The notes under the pieces: generated by a model
Seen by the model: only the letters and a program-made list of their open reading frames with translations
The model's database searches: none
What the model was told of the DNA's origin: nothing
Made by a program: the position numbers and the translations under genes
Shown: positions 10,905-22,599 of the stretch, piece by piece
Position numbering within the stretch: the stretch's first letter is position 1
How the letters are laid out: every line of letters begins with the position of its first letter
Assembly (NCBI GenBank): GCA_963573315.1
Contig: OY752144.1
Location: 1,296,501-1,360,500 of the forward strand
Direction: 5' to 3'
DNA: 64,000 nucleotides
Source: Entomortierella parvispora
Taxonomy: Eukaryota; Mortierellomycota; Mortierellomycetes; Mortierellales; Mortierellaceae

Positions 10905-11860
10905 TGTTCTCTCTCTTTTTGGGTCCCCCTCCTCCTCTTTTTATCGGCTTCTTTTATTTTTCCTCTGAGAGGGGAAAGAGTTTGACAAAGAGAGGGGCGA
11001 TGATGATTCAGGGAGATAGACGATATTCAGGCAACCTCAAGACTCAGGAGGGAACAAAATCAATTGAAAGAGCTTCCGGCTCTTCTTCCCCTCAATCTGT
11101 CCACACAGCAGCGTCTCTTTTTTTGCAACCATCCCACTGACAGTGATCATACCCGCCCTCCCCTTATTTTCGTTCAACCGAGGATCGCATTTCGTATCCT
11201 TTCCAAGCATAGTGTCTCGTTTCTTTGTTTCTCGCCGATTATACTACCGGCCGAGGGAAAATACATTCATCAGCATTACATCACGGTCTACTTTTTTTCT
11301 GGTGGGACCGAATGACGCGTTCCCGCGATCTTGTTCCAGTCCCCTGTGTTGCCACCTTTGTGTCTCCTGCACTCAAGTATGTTGTTCCTGAAAGAAGAGG
11401 AGAAATATGGCCGATGAAAGTGTCCTTCACTGACCCAGGAATGATGATGCAGGCAATGAAGGGTAACAAACAAACAACATGTGCAAAAATAAGCTACAAA
11501 AAGTTGCGAAAGTCATGACATCAGGGCCTTGTGCGACCACGACCAAGACCCAACGGACACCCCTACGCCCTTCTGTCCAAAGCACAGGGGGGGCAGTGTC
11601 CTTTTTTTGCATTATGTCATCACATAGATTCGGTTCGATTGTAGTTTATTTTGCTGCCTTTGCATGCTAGCTCTCACTTTGAGTGTGGGGGAATGAGCAG
11701 AGCTCCGCCTGTCGCCAATGCGACCATGATGTCAGTCCTTGTCGGATCACTGTCATCTGTTATAAGAGCCTGCCTCAACCCCTTCAGGGGACCTTCATTC
11801 TCGTCTTCATCTCAACTCTCAATTTTATCCTTTCTTCCCCTCACTTCAACTTTCTACAGA
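10905..11860. other. Gene-free stretch
   Basis: No gene is supported here. It holds the 3' region of the OB-fold gene and the promoter and leader of the TMEM198-like gene. Confidence 0.5.
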
Positions 11861-12751
11861 ATGGTGTCCACAGCAATGCTCTCGCCGCGCGCAAGGAACA
11901 TGATGCAATGTGCTCCTGTCTATCTGCTCATGCTTATCTCGACCCTCATCAACCTCATGACAACCGTGGCCGCTCCTGTTGACAAAAAGGTATCTGACAC
12001 TGTCAAGGAAGGACCTTACAACCTCACAGTGCAATCCGGTGTTGCTGGTGCTATCCTGATCATCTGCGGCCTCCTGCTATGTTTCTTCGGCTACCGTCTC
12101 TTCCATGTGACTATGTTCTTGATTGGATTCTACTTCTTTGGCAACATCACCTACATTGGCATGGCCAACGGGGGTGTGACATCTGAAACGCTCCTGCTCG
12201 TCGTTTCGATTGTGGTCGGTATCATTGGAGGTCTGCTCTTGATCTGTTGTTCTCGACTCGGTGTTGCCATCCTCGGAGCTTTGGCATTGTACGCGCTCGG
12301 TCTCTGGATCTTGAGTTTGAAGTCTGGCGGATTGATTACTTCCCATGCCGGTCGCGGCATCTTCCTCGGTATCCTGGTAGTCGTGGGCTTTTTCCTTGGT
12401 TGCTTCCGTGAGCGCGAGGTGGTCATTATTGGCTCGGCCTTAGTTGGCGCCTTCTCGTTCGTGATCGGTGTCGACTTCTTTGCTCACACTGGGTTCGTCA
12501 ATGCCGCGGACTCGTTTATCAACTCCAAGGCCCCCATTGACAACAGACTCGGAGGCATCTCCGGCAAACAATGGGCTTTGGTGGCAACCTTCATTGTCAT
12601 GGCCATCTTGGGCATGGTGGTTCAGTTCTACGCTTGGGGCCGTCGCCCGTTCTACCCTACCAACTCTCGTCGCGGCATCAACGGCAGCAACGTCGTGTAC
12701 ACTGAGAAGCCCAGCCGCTTTGGTGGGTGGTTCAGTCGTGGTCGCTACTGA
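11861..12751 (+). CDS. TMEM198/DUF4203-like seven-transmembrane protein
   Basis: The 296-residue product starts with a basic residue-containing head and a hydrophobic segment ending in TVAAP that fits a cleavable signal or first membrane segment. After a short polar part (KEGPYNLTVQSG) come about seven closely spaced hydrophobic helices (GAILIICGLLLCFFGYRLF, then FLIGFYFFGNI, LLLVVSIVVGIIGGLLLICC and later ones) with FYAWGRRPF and a basic tail. The pattern, with the GYRLF turn after the first core helix and FREREVVIIGSALVGAFSF, is that of the TM7S3/TMEM198-like domain. Its role in fungi is not known. The start was placed at the Met just before the hydrophobic head; the frame is open to 11651, but that part reads like leader sequence. 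Confidence 0.85.
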   Translation: MVSTAMLSPRARNMMQCAPVYLLMLISTLINLMTTVAAPVDKKVSDTVKEGPYNLTVQSGVAGAILIICGLLLCFFGYRLFHVTMFLIGFYFFGNITYIGMANGGVTSETLLLVVSIVVGIIGGLLLICCSRLGVAILGALALYALGLWILSLKSGGLITSHAGRGIFLGILVVVGFFLGCFREREVVIIGSALVGAFSFVIGVDFFAHTGFVNAADSFINSKAPIDNRLGGISGKQWALVATFIVMAILGMVVQFYAWGRRPFYPTNSRRGINGSNVVYTEKPSRFGGWFSRGRY

Positions 12752-13130
12752 AGCATCATACTCCTTATCTCCCCATGTCCTATATACTTCCATGTCACCT
12801 CCTCATGTACAACTCTTTCACTATGTAACAAACACATCGTTAAAATACAATTCTACCGCTCGAAATCAAAAAAAAGTCCCAGAATAGGACCGGGTGGCGT
12901 CCGAGACGAAAAAAGAAAACATTGAAAAAAGGTCGTCGCGAGCGCGTGTGGCGCGCGTGAAACCGCAAAATTACCTCAAGTGACGGGTAGGCAACAGCAT
13001 TGGTGATCCCGCTCGGGGTCTCGGCCGGCCCGTCCTTTGCCATTCGCCGGTCAGTGCCGTCCTCTCTCCTCCCACGCTCATCCCGACATCACTTTCTCTT
13101 TTGTTTCTGCTCCTTTTTTTTTTTGACCCT

Positions 13131-13240
13131 GTTGCTTCCTGTTGCTTCCTGTTGCTTCTATTTGCTTCTATTTGCTTCCAGTTGCTTCCAGTTGCTTTCA
13201 GTTGTTTATAGTTGCTTTCATTTGCTTCCTGTTGTTTTCT
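13131..13240. repeat. 10-bp minisatellite (GTTGCTTCCT-like), about 11 units
   Basis: Eleven adjacent decamers, all variants of GTTGCTTCCT, lie about 50 bp upstream of the proposed start of the next gene. They keep exact 10-bp phase and form a polypyrimidine-rich strand. Confidence 0.9.
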
Positions 13241-13287
13241 TTCGAATACCTTTTCCCATTTTCAAAACCAGCATCAACAACAGCACG

Positions 13288-14915
13288 ATGGCCTTTGAAA
13301 AGAATAGAGTCTCTTCCGATCCACAGATGGTACACCTATATTGGTCTCGTCTCCTTGACTTCAAAGACGAACTACTGCGTGCAAGAGCCACTCGCTAAAG
13401 ATGCATTACCTCTGAAAATAGGCTGGCCCCAATCGTGCATTATTCATGAGGCATCACAGACGATCTGTAGACAGAGTCTGGCCTCCAGCTCTCGAGGTCC
13501 GGATCGCACGACTCTCTATGGATGAAGGCATTTCACGCAGCGCCTCTATCATCCCCGTGCCTCCTACCCTCGAAACTCATCTGGAAGGCGAAGACAATGT
13601 CCATACGAACGATGAACTGGAGCCGACCCGCGAACAGACTCCTCTTTTTGGTAACAAAGCCGTGGCTGCAGCTTTCCGCTGGAAGGAAAGTGAGGTCTCC
13701 AAGGAATCTGGATCTGCATCAAAATCAAAGAGCGACCGACGGCGAGGATCCATCATGGGACCCTTGTCTCCTTCATCACACTTGGAGATTCAGCACGATC
13801 CTCATATCGATATTCGGTACAACAAACAGCAGAAATCACACTCCAAACAAGGACACGATGACTATTTCGGCTTCCACAACCCGGTCAGCAAAGGATCGAT
13901 GAAGAACACTGCACCCAATACAGCCAGCATGCAGCCTCCGGGCTGTCTACACAAGTCCCGAAGTTGCTCTGTCATATACACGGAGAGCCCCATGATGTTG
14001 GACACAAACGAGTTTGGAGATGATCTCTTTGGGAAGCAGCACACAATGGATTTGGGATCCAGCGCCATCAGTATTGATAGTCCCGATATCACGGATTGGG
14101 TCGAGTCTACTATCACCTCGACGGGAGTAATGGTCGGGTCTCCATTGACAACTGTACCTACCTTACGGGAGCCTCCCCACGAATCACCCTACCCTCATCG
14201 GCAGCAAGTATTTCACGAAAACGAACCAGGGCAGGGACTTTTCCCGGCAGACTATACTTGTGGTGGAAGCTCAAATCGAGTTCGATCACAGCCACTGGCA
14301 CCTCCGATGAAGAAACCAAAAAACCCACTCTCGGCTGCCTCCTCCCGGTCGGTCTCACCTGTGGGTCTTGCCCCATCTCGATCCCCGGCCTCGAAAAGAA
14401 GTCGCTCACCCTTGGGAGAACTGTCCTTGAATACCGTAAGTGAAAACAGTACCAATGGCGGAGGTAATGGCATTCAAGCAACGGGTCGTCGGATCCACTC
14501 CCCGTCGATGGACAGGGACAGTTCTTCGTCCCCAAGAGCATTAGATCTTTTACCAAGTGAGGAGCAAGATCGATGGAAGTCTCCGACTCTTTCTGCCCTT
14601 GCTTCACCAGTGTTAAAGTCAGCCCTTTCCCGTGGTCGATCCCCAGGCCTTGGTCAACCTATCAACAATGGCAGTATCATTAGTGTTCAAAGTGTCAATG
14701 GCAGGAAACCTGTATGGCCTAGGACGTTTGAGCCAAAAGAGATTGAGGTCGAGGTACCATTGATTGAAGTACATGACGAGATACCACTACAGGATATTTG
14801 GAGGATGGAAGATGAGGAGCGCAAGGACCGGTTAACGGCTGGCGCCGTAGGTGAACTGCATGCTCATGAGGAGGCGCGACTAATTCAGAAGGTCGTCGAT
14901 ACTGACCCCGCATGA
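13288..14915 (+). CDS. Uncharacterised Ser/Pro-rich protein
   Basis: The proposed model is exon 1 13288-13329 and exon 2 13422-14915, joined in phase 0 (ATG|GTACAC donor, AATAG acceptor), giving 511 residues. The main exon encodes a hydrophilic, largely disordered protein with many Ser-Pro sites (SPVGLAPSRSPASKRSRSP, SPSMDRD, SPTLSALASPVL) and a more conserved-looking end (WPRTFEPKEIEVEVPLIEVH, then IPLQDIWRMEDEERKDR). Ser-Pro density suggests phosphorylation by proline-directed kinases (inference). The first exon is provisional; the second exon alone could start at the Met at 13446. No family was recognised. Confidence 0.7.
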
Positions 14916-15474
14916 TTCTTTGTCGTCTTCAATCCAAATAAACCCCCTCTCCCCCTTGATCGTTGCTCAGTCCACGATGTCTCCAATTCGCCGAATATTC
15001 GAGCTTGTGGAGGCGAAGCAGTACCTAGGATGGGCTTTTTGATACCTACCTTGTCCTTCTCTTTCGCCAGTAGCTTCTTTTGTCGTCATTGACGTGCACA
15101 AATGCAATTAACCTTACAGGAAGGCGAGGTGCAAATCCAACTTCAGCCCTGGTCACAACAGCCTCGGAGGAATGACCTCCTTGCACAGGAACTGTGCCTC
15201 CAGTAACCTCCTTTGGATGCGTGAAAATTTTTGGGCTGTGCTTTGCACCCATGGGCCAAAATCTGTGTCGTTTGTGGGCAACCGAAGCTGGATGCTCTGC
15301 GGGCTTGTGACCACTCACCTTGAGAGTGAAAAGGAGCCCTTGCGCGCTGCTGTCCATCCATCTCTCTTTCTACATCCACATCCGGCTTCATCTTCAACCA
15401 TCAGCTCATTCTTTGACCCTTCTCTTATACACTCGCTCACCAGGAACTTTTCACACTCAACCCATTCTCCGAAA
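14916..15474. other. Gene-free stretch
   Basis: It holds the 3' region of the Ser-rich gene and the leader of the C-CAP gene; nothing else was seen. Confidence 0.5.
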
Positions 15475-16567
15475 ATGATGTCCGTCAAAGATCAGATTAA
15501 GGCCTTGAACAGCAACTTGGCTGTCAAGCAGAATGCAAAGGAGAGCGCAACTCACCTTATTGTAATGGGAACTTTTTCTTGTGGTGCCAGGTGGATACAG
15601 AAAGTAACAAAGTTACTGAACGCGACCTGTCTTTTCATTTTTGTGCCGTCTCAACTGTTTTTTTGGGGTATATTCTATAGAAAGAAGTCAGGGACGTGAC
15701 CGAGGAAGTCTTAGAGGTTGAGGACCGCAAGGCATTGTACTTGCTCCAATGCGAAAACTGTGTCTACACTATCCGCGGAAAGCCAATCAAGCTGTCGATC
15801 GGTATTGTTTTCTCTTTTGAGACGACCATAAAGCCGAAACCTCCTCTCGGTTAGACTTTGGATCTAACTCAAGAATCTTGCGTTTTACTAGAGAAATGCA
15901 AGAACTTGACCCTCAAGATCGAGGGCAAGGTCCTCACAGGAATGGTCGATATTTGGAAGAGTGAGGATATTCATCTCGATGTATGGACACAGTGCTTTGA
16001 TGATTTCTCTCCAAGCGCTTTGTGCGCTTTGTCAATTGCTAACCCAAAACTGTCCCTTTCACCTTCATCTTTTGCATGGAAGTTTGATCGGTCCGTGTCA
16101 GTGTTCCAGTTGGACAACATCAAGACAATCTCGATCCTGATGCCCGATCCTGAGTACTTTGGATCCATGGTCTGGGCTGGTGTCGAGGACATCAAGCTTC
16201 GCCTCGGTGATGATACTCATGAGCTCAGCTACAGTCAACTGCAAGCTAGAAACCCCGAGCTTCGCCCAGAGACTGATCAATTCAAGACTACGTTTGTCAA
16301 CGGCAGCGTCAAAACCGAGGGTAAGAAGAAGAGTCTCTCCCTTTATCCCTTTTTTTGAAGTGGACAACGTAGCGCACCTCGAGGCTGAACCCCTCCAAAA
16401 TGAGTATCGTGATCTAATCATCCCACCCCGTCCATGTAGCGATTGTGCGTCTTGAGAATGGATACCCCGCGACACGCGCAGAAGAGGCGAGCTTTCAACG
16501 ATTGGAGAAGAAGAAGAATGAGGTACTGCGCGGCGGTGCACATGCCGAGGACGAGGAGGATGAATAA
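15475..16567 (+). CDS. C-CAP/cofactor C-like beta-helix protein
   Basis: Five exons (15475-15561, 15681-15801, 15892-15980, 16083-16320, 16440-16567) all join in phase and give 220 residues. After a short helical head (VKDQIKALNSNLAVKQN) the protein has repeated short strands typical of the C-terminal domain of cyclase-associated protein and tubulin cofactor C: LYLLQCENCVYTIRGK, PIKLSIEKCKNLTLKIEG, GMVDIWKSEDIHLDF, and SVSVFQLDNIKTISIL. A second part (SMVWAGVEDIKLRLGDD) continues before an acidic C-terminus. In CAP this fold binds actin monomers, and in cofactor C it acts as a GTPase activator; the arginine finger of cofactor C is not evident. The protein lacks the N-terminal half of full CAP, so it is a stand-alone C-CAP protein. 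Actin binding is only inferred. An exon boundary at 15980/16083 removes an in-frame 102-nt intron that would otherwise be read through. Confidence 0.75.
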
Positions 16568-17024
16568 TCAGACAGGGCCTAGAGTCTTGAATCCGTTGCT
16601 CACGGGTTAGCGCAGGGACTGACAGAATGACAGAATGTGTAGGTGGTGGAATATTACAAAGTGCCGCAGGCTATGTAGGTCATGAAGTCAATAAACTGCC
16701 GTAGTCGTGCGACACACAATGGGTCATCAATATCGCCGCCACCAATTTTTCTCTGGCTCAGATGATGCGACCCTTAACAAAACGAGTGCATGTTGAAAAG
16801 GCAAAGGGAAGAGCGTGCCATGCATCATCTTTCATCAGCCTGCTCTTCTTTTCGCACCTCACCTTCGCACCGCCGTCTATTTCCAACCCGTCTCAATGAA
16901 CTCGACCGCTCTTTGCTAGCACTCACCTCCACGCCCACGCCACCCAAGAACAGCAACATACACCTCATCCGACATTACATTTTGCATCCGCTGTCATCTT
17001 ATCCATCATTACAATCTTTTTGCC
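16568..17024. other. Intergenic stretch
   Basis: It contains the 3' region of the C-CAP gene and the promoter of the CUE/SMR gene; no gene was seen. Confidence 0.5.
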
Positions 17025-19719
17025 ATGGACCCACAAGAAAAATTAGAGGTAAAGAAGCCTGTCGCCGGCACCACAAAAGTGTTGTTTAGTGCAGTGAACC
17101 ACAGTGTCTCTAATGCCAACACGCTACGGGACCACAACGTAAACCCCAGGCAATGTTTTGCCCACGTCTAGACTCCGCGCTGGTCGCTTCCATCTACCAT
17201 GATCTAAAGGACTTCAAGGCTTGTATACCCATCCTCTCAGAACTCGCCGCCGCTGCCTCTCCTACCACTGCCGTAGCCGATGCCAACTTTCCTGAAATAT
17301 CCTCCAAGAATACAGCTGGATTGACCACAGCTACATCAACGACGACGACGACAGAGATCAGGAGCAAGGTTCCGGCTGGAGAAGGGGGCTCATCGTTGGC
17401 AAGCCTGAACAGCAAAAAGACTCTTACACCACCCGCCAAAGACAAAAACATCCTGATCTGGAGCGAGCAAGTCGCCAGCTCGAGATCAGACAACTCTGCA
17501 AGTCCTCTAGGCTATAAACAGGGCCAAGTTACAAACACCTCATCCTATCGCGCGCCACCCGCGTCAGCAACACCATCAACTGCATCACCAGGAATAGCAA
17601 CAACAACGACGCCAACAAAAACAGCCTTTAAAGCTCTCCGGAACCCGAATTTTGTGCGGAACAGTGGACTTCCTCCCGGGATGGAGATGCCTACGATGCC
17701 AGGTGCATTTCCTGAGCATGGTATAGATGAAGACATTGAGGACGAGCAAGAGGAACAAGAACATAAAGAAATCGTCGAAGACTCTATGACTGCCGAACCG
17801 CAACTGGAACAACCTCTTGCAAAAAAGAAAAAGAACAGGAGGCCCAAGAGATCAGGCAAAGCAACCCCACAGCAGCCGACGGTGCCTTCCCCCCCAATGC
17901 AAGCTTCGCCACGCAGGACGTGGCAAAGATCTGCAGAAGGACACTATGCGTTTGAGGAGAAGATTTTAGACCAATTCGCAGCCTTGGATCTCGACGCTAT
18001 ACAGACTCTTCCCGGACCGAGCGAAAATATCGACAACAACGATGACAACTTTGAAAGCGAGGAGATGGGCACTGATGAAGTGAGCAGTATTTATTCCGAA
18101 AAGACCAACAGCAGCGCCAATGATATCAGCTCCGAGGAACTCGAGTTTTTGAAGAGCTGCTTCCCTGATCGCCAATATTCAAATGAGTACTTGGCTCAGG
18201 TTTTCAGGGACAGTCGAAGGGACCTGGAGTCGGCTGTAGAATTGATCCTGAGTCGAATGTTTTTGGAGAACGAGCAAGTCGAGACTTCTTCCTCCGGTTC
18301 GAGCTCTTTGAACTCGAATGGATCTCAAGCAACCTCGGCTACCACTGGGACTACAGGATCACTGGATGATGCTTTCTTCCAAGGCGTTCAAAAATCCAAA
18401 AAGAAAATCAAGGGCTGGAATGGGCAGGACTTGCCTTGGGGAGGCGCGGGTGTCAAGCCAAAGGCACCCTCCCCTCTTATCCCTGGCTTGACGGACAAAA
18501 ACGATCCGCTGCTGAATGCAATTGATCGACAGGACGGGTTCTTAATTCCAGAGAGCAACGAATGGGCGACTTTTGACCACCAGATCTCGATTTTGATGAA
18601 CATTTTTCATACCGTCCCGAAAAAGACAATCGTGTCAGCGTATCACGCCAATGGTACGCAGCTTTTCAAGACTGTGGAATATCTGGAGAATCAGCTAAAG
18701 AAGGAAAACTATTTGGGCTCTATTGAAGGACAACAGAGACTTAGCCAGTTCGATATCAATTTGGCACAACTCATGGAGATTTTCCCAGACCAGAGTGCGC
18801 AGGGCTTAAAGAAGATGCTTGTTCTTCAGGGAGGCAATGTGCAAGAAGCTATGAATGCAGTCCTGGCACTGGATCTTGCACAGAGCGACCGTGACCTACA
18901 GCAACAACAGCGAAACGGGAAGCGCGCCGTCAACATTCCTTTGCAAGCAGATATTCGGTACGCAGACAAGACTGTGACCGCAGCAACGGCGACGAAGGCT
19001 GGGACCACCCGACTCAAGACTTTGCCTTCGACCAACAATCCATATCCAGGCGGGCAGAAGCCTTTCCCCAACACTTTGCTCGAAAACTCCAATGCGGAGC
19101 TTTACAACGATGATGATGACCCAATTTGGTGTCGTCAACGGGCTCATGAAGTCTTGGAGCAGAGGAACGAATTATTCCGAAGGGCAGCCAAAGCTTACCA
19201 AGCCACGAAAGGCAAAGGAGCAGGAATGGGGGGCATTGCGGCTTACTATGCAGATGAAGGCAAGAAACTGGATGTTCAAGGGAAACAGTGGCACATGCGA
19301 GCAGCTCGCGCTGTGGTTCATCAGCATCGGTAAAGCCAAGTCGCCATCTGCTCTTGAACTGGCTGTAGGGCAGTACAAACTCTTCATTCTCTAACAATTG
19401 ACTTGTAATATTTTTTAGTGTCGAGAACAATGATCCCAACCTAGTCGATTTGCATGGACTCACGATTGCAGAAGCTCAAACTGTGGTCAGGGAAGCTGTG
19501 ACGCAGTGGTTTTCGCGGTCGACGATGCAGGCCAGCCGGATTGCAGGCAAGCCGCTTAAAATCATTTGCGGTGTTGGATCGCATTCTAAGGACAGGATTG
19601 CTCGTCTTTACCCAACCATATTGAGTCTTTTGATGAAGGATGGATGGCGGTGCGAAGCTGAAAACGGCGTCATTTATGTCAAGGGGGTTTCTCGCATCAT
19701 GCCAGGAAACAAAAAGTGA
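17025..19719 (+). CDS. CUE2: Cue2-like CUE/DUF1771/SMR-domain endonuclease homologue
   Basis: Exons 17025-17048, 17150-19329 and 19419-19719 join in phase to 834 residues. Order of parts: a short conserved head (FCPRLDSALVASIYHDL), a long disordered Thr/Pro/Lys-rich region, a CUE domain at about 335-380 (ELEFLKSCFPDRQYSNEYL), two further CUE-like helical repeats at about 481-525 (ISILMNIFHTVPKKTIVSAY) and 544-583 (LAQLMEIFPDQSAQGLKKML), DUF1771 at about 665-731 and an SMR domain at about 735-834. The SMR domain keeps VDLHGLTIAEA (the D-x-H motif) and the GVGSHS loop. In yeast Cue2 and worm NONU-1 this set of domains binds ubiquitylated collided ribosomes and cuts the mRNA in no-go decay. The same role here is inferred from domain order. 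The first exon is only eight codons and rests on splice phase. Confidence 0.9.
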
Positions 19720-19903
19720 AGGATAGGCTGATTTTGCGCTAAAGCATTCGACACGCCACCTGATGATACCATGCCCCGAATCAACATGTACATTAAACTG
19801 AATAAGATTATATACAAGGAACGTTGTTGTAATCGGGGGGGCTATTTTTCTTTTTGTTGGCGGGCAGCAGAAAGGGGTGGAAGAGATATAAAAGTGGTTT
19901 GCT

Positions 19904-21159
19904 CTAAGGGACCATCTTCTTCTGGCCCTTCTGGGTCTTTGTCAGAAGAGCCTTGTGAATGTGTGGCAACACACCACCTCCAGCGATGGTGGCACGAATC
20001 AATGAATCCAGCTCCTCGTCTCCACGGATAGCGAGCTGAAGATGGCGAGGTGTGATACGCTTCACCTTCAAATCCTTGGTCGCATTGCCTGCCAACTCCA
20101 ACACCTCAGCCGTCAAGTATTCCAGAATGGCCGCAGAGTACACAGCAGCCTTGGCTCCCACGCGGACATGGTTCTGGGTACGGTCCTTCAAGTAGCGGTG
20201 AATACGGCCTACAGGGAACTGGGATATAGCATAAAAAAAGGAGAAAGTTCGTCAGTAACAGTGAACTGACGTTTTTTTTGTCCTCTTCCATTTGTCATCG
20301 TCCTTGTGTCCTCGATGTTATGTACCTGAAGACCGGCACGAGCAGAGCGCGAAAGTGCTGGGATCTTTTCGCGGCGCTTCTCTGTGATTTTAGTCTGGGC
20401 AGAAGCGGAGGCTTCGGTTCCGAGGTGTGCATCAGCCTATTGGAGAACAATTACAACATATCAAAATAAAGGGGAGGGAGAGAAAGGGAGAGGGGACATT
20501 GGGAGAAAGAGAGATAGATAGGTTAACTACGACGCGTCGTGAATACGGTAACTTTGTTTGTTTACAAAAAAAAAATCACGCCGAATGGTGTCCAAGGTGA
20601 AGGAAAAGGCGACAAAGAAAGAGAGGAATTGTTGAAGAGGGAGGGGGATGGAATGGTTCCCCTAATCGCCTTTTCTTCTTCTTCTTCTTTGATGACGTTT
20701 GAAAAGACGCGGTCAACTGTCAAAAAAAAGACACACAATTGCTCGCGTGTCCTGATCGTCCAGTCTTTTTTTTTTTTTTTTTTTTTTTTTTTGGTTGCTG
20801 CATCTGTTTTTTTTCCAGTATTTCCTGGGAGTCGTGATCTCGTGGTCGATGATGTCTCAACAGGAAAAATGAGGGGGATAACGAATTGCTGCGGCAGAGG
20901 GAGTCGTTCTTTGTTATGTTGATGCACGAGAGAAGGAGGGGGAGGAGGAGGGGGCGAATCCTTTGAGTCATATCCGCGATGGATGCAATGCGTAAACAAT
21001 TTTTTTTTTTCGTGCTAGGTTGAGGTTGCCGTGTTTGGTTCTTTTTTTATGAAAGGCGACAGAGTGTCTCGCGAAAAGGACAGAGGGGATGAGGGATTAA
21101 GCACTTGGGATGAACAATGCAATGCAAAGGAAGAGGCAAAGGTGCCGAGACTGTACCAT
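19904..21159 (-). CDS. HTZ1: Histone H2A.Z
   Basis: Two exons are certain: 20436-20326 (ending SRSARAGLQ) and 20218-19904 (starting [20 protein letters not shown]). Together they hold the full histone fold with variant hallmarks: [20 protein letters not shown], the extended acidic patch in GDEELDSLI, and [15 protein letters not shown] in the docking domain. H2A.Z replaces H2A next to promoters. The first exon is less clear. The 20436 boundary is a phase-0 acceptor, and the best upstream candidate is an ATG at 21157-21159 followed directly by a GTACAG donor, after a C/T-rich leader; that would make a one-codon first exon and a 720-nt intron. The resulting tail ([19 protein letters not shown]) has few lysines compared with the Gly/Lys-rich tails of most H2A.Z. 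A separate missed tail exon inside the intron is the alternative. Confidence 0.85.
20766..20792. repeat. Poly-T tract (27 nt) in H2A.Z intron
   Basis: An uninterrupted run of T on the plus strand (poly-A in the transcript) within the long first intron of the H2A.Z model. Confidence 0.9.
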
Positions 21160-22599
21160 GATGTGAGATGTGATTGGATGTGAATGAAGATGATGGACAG
21201 AGGGGAGAAGAGGAGAGCAAGAGGAGGGATGAGCGCCAGAAGTGAGTGTGTCGATGAAGGGAGTGGATGCAGAAAAGAGGAGGGAGAAAGAGGAAAGGGA
21301 AACATCACGTCCGCCACACCGCACCGTACGTGGATGGCCGGGTGGCACTTACGGGGCGCAGTTTGCCGCGCTATTATGACCACGTGATTCAAATAGGGCA
21401 GGATCACGTTACTTTGATTTTTGGTGGCGGGCGTGGCGGCACTCACAGAAACGTTTTCACGCATTCTGGACCGCCAACTTTTTCCGGGGCATCGATCAGC
21501 AAACCAAGCGGTGATCTGCCTCAGCTTTGGCCATACATTGTGTTGCCATGGCTGCAACTCTAGACGTAGTATTGTCTCCTGCTGCTTCCCAGCTCGAAGC
21601 GATTTCCGATATGAGGAATTAAACGCGGTCAAAATTCAATCCGAACCAGTGCTCCCATCCATAAACGCAACCGTCAGATCTGAATCTGATCTTTCTGCTG
21701 CGTTTGGATGTATTCTTCAGTCTGGGGTCGGCCGAGCCGTCATTGCGCTCAAAGTCCGAGATCATCTGTGGTCTCAAAGGAGCTTGTTGAGAAGGATCCA
21801 ATGGTGACACCTTGCCTGCTGGGACAAGTCTTTGGTCAAAATGTTACCTGGAGGGTGGTTCGATCCAGGAACGAGAATATGAGTTCGACTATCCTCATCG
21901 ATTTCGACGGGAGTGGCCCGGGCAGGTTTGGTGGGCATAATGGAGCTCAATTCTTTGATTTTGAAGAGATTGTGACCAACTTTTTTTAACCGAGTTAACC
22001 CAGTCAAACGTTTTGACCGTTTTAACCGTTTTGACCAATTGACCTCTTTGACCGATTGACCAGGTTGACCAATTGACCAGCTGAGTTGGCTAACCGATTA
22101 GCTATGTACAAGTCAGCAGGACTAATAAAAACGACGCCGTCAATGTTCATTTCCCACGCATAGGATCCCACGGCAGCGGCCACTACACTATCAACAAGAC
22201 GAGCCTCAATGACCTGGTAAAGGAAGACACAGACCGACAGCACAGCAAAATGACGCATGAGACAGCTCGCGTGCAGACTTGCTCTAGATTGACATGGCCA
22301 GTGCAGTACATCTGCTCTCTTTACTCTCACTCGGATCGCATGCCTGCAAACGCGTTGCTGTCTGGTCGCGTTTCTAGGGGGCCGCCCTCGGGTGCGAAAA
22401 TGGCCCGGAATGCGTGAGTGGGTGGGTGCAAACTCCCCGCATTTGTCCCTAAACCACCCATTGGCTTTTGACTTTTTTTTTCTTTCTTTTGACTGGGTGA
22501 AGAACAGTAACTTTCCTCCCTCCTCTTTTCCCCCTGTTGTCATTCTTCTTTCTCATTCACTTCTCCCCAGACACATTTACATCCTCATCCATTCCCACT
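21160..22599. other. Gene-free stretch upstream of H2A.Z and OHCU decarboxylase
   Basis: Two divergent promoters should lie here. Several short open frames were read, including one at about 21774-22007 on the minus strand, but none resembles a known family. A 17-bp minisatellite built from TTGACC lies inside. Confidence 0.5.
21986..22080. repeat. TTGACC-based minisatellite, 17-bp period
   Basis: TTGACC occurs at 22031, 22039, 22048, 22056, 22065 and 22073, with spacing alternating 8 and 9 bp, so the unit is 17 bp with two TTGACC copies. Degenerate TTAACC/TTGACC copies extend the array upstream. Confidence 0.9.

Noticed and set aside
22022-22543. 173-codon minus-strand open frame upstream of the OHCU gene
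   Set aside because: Runs through the TTGACC repeat and promoter; no similarity to any family.
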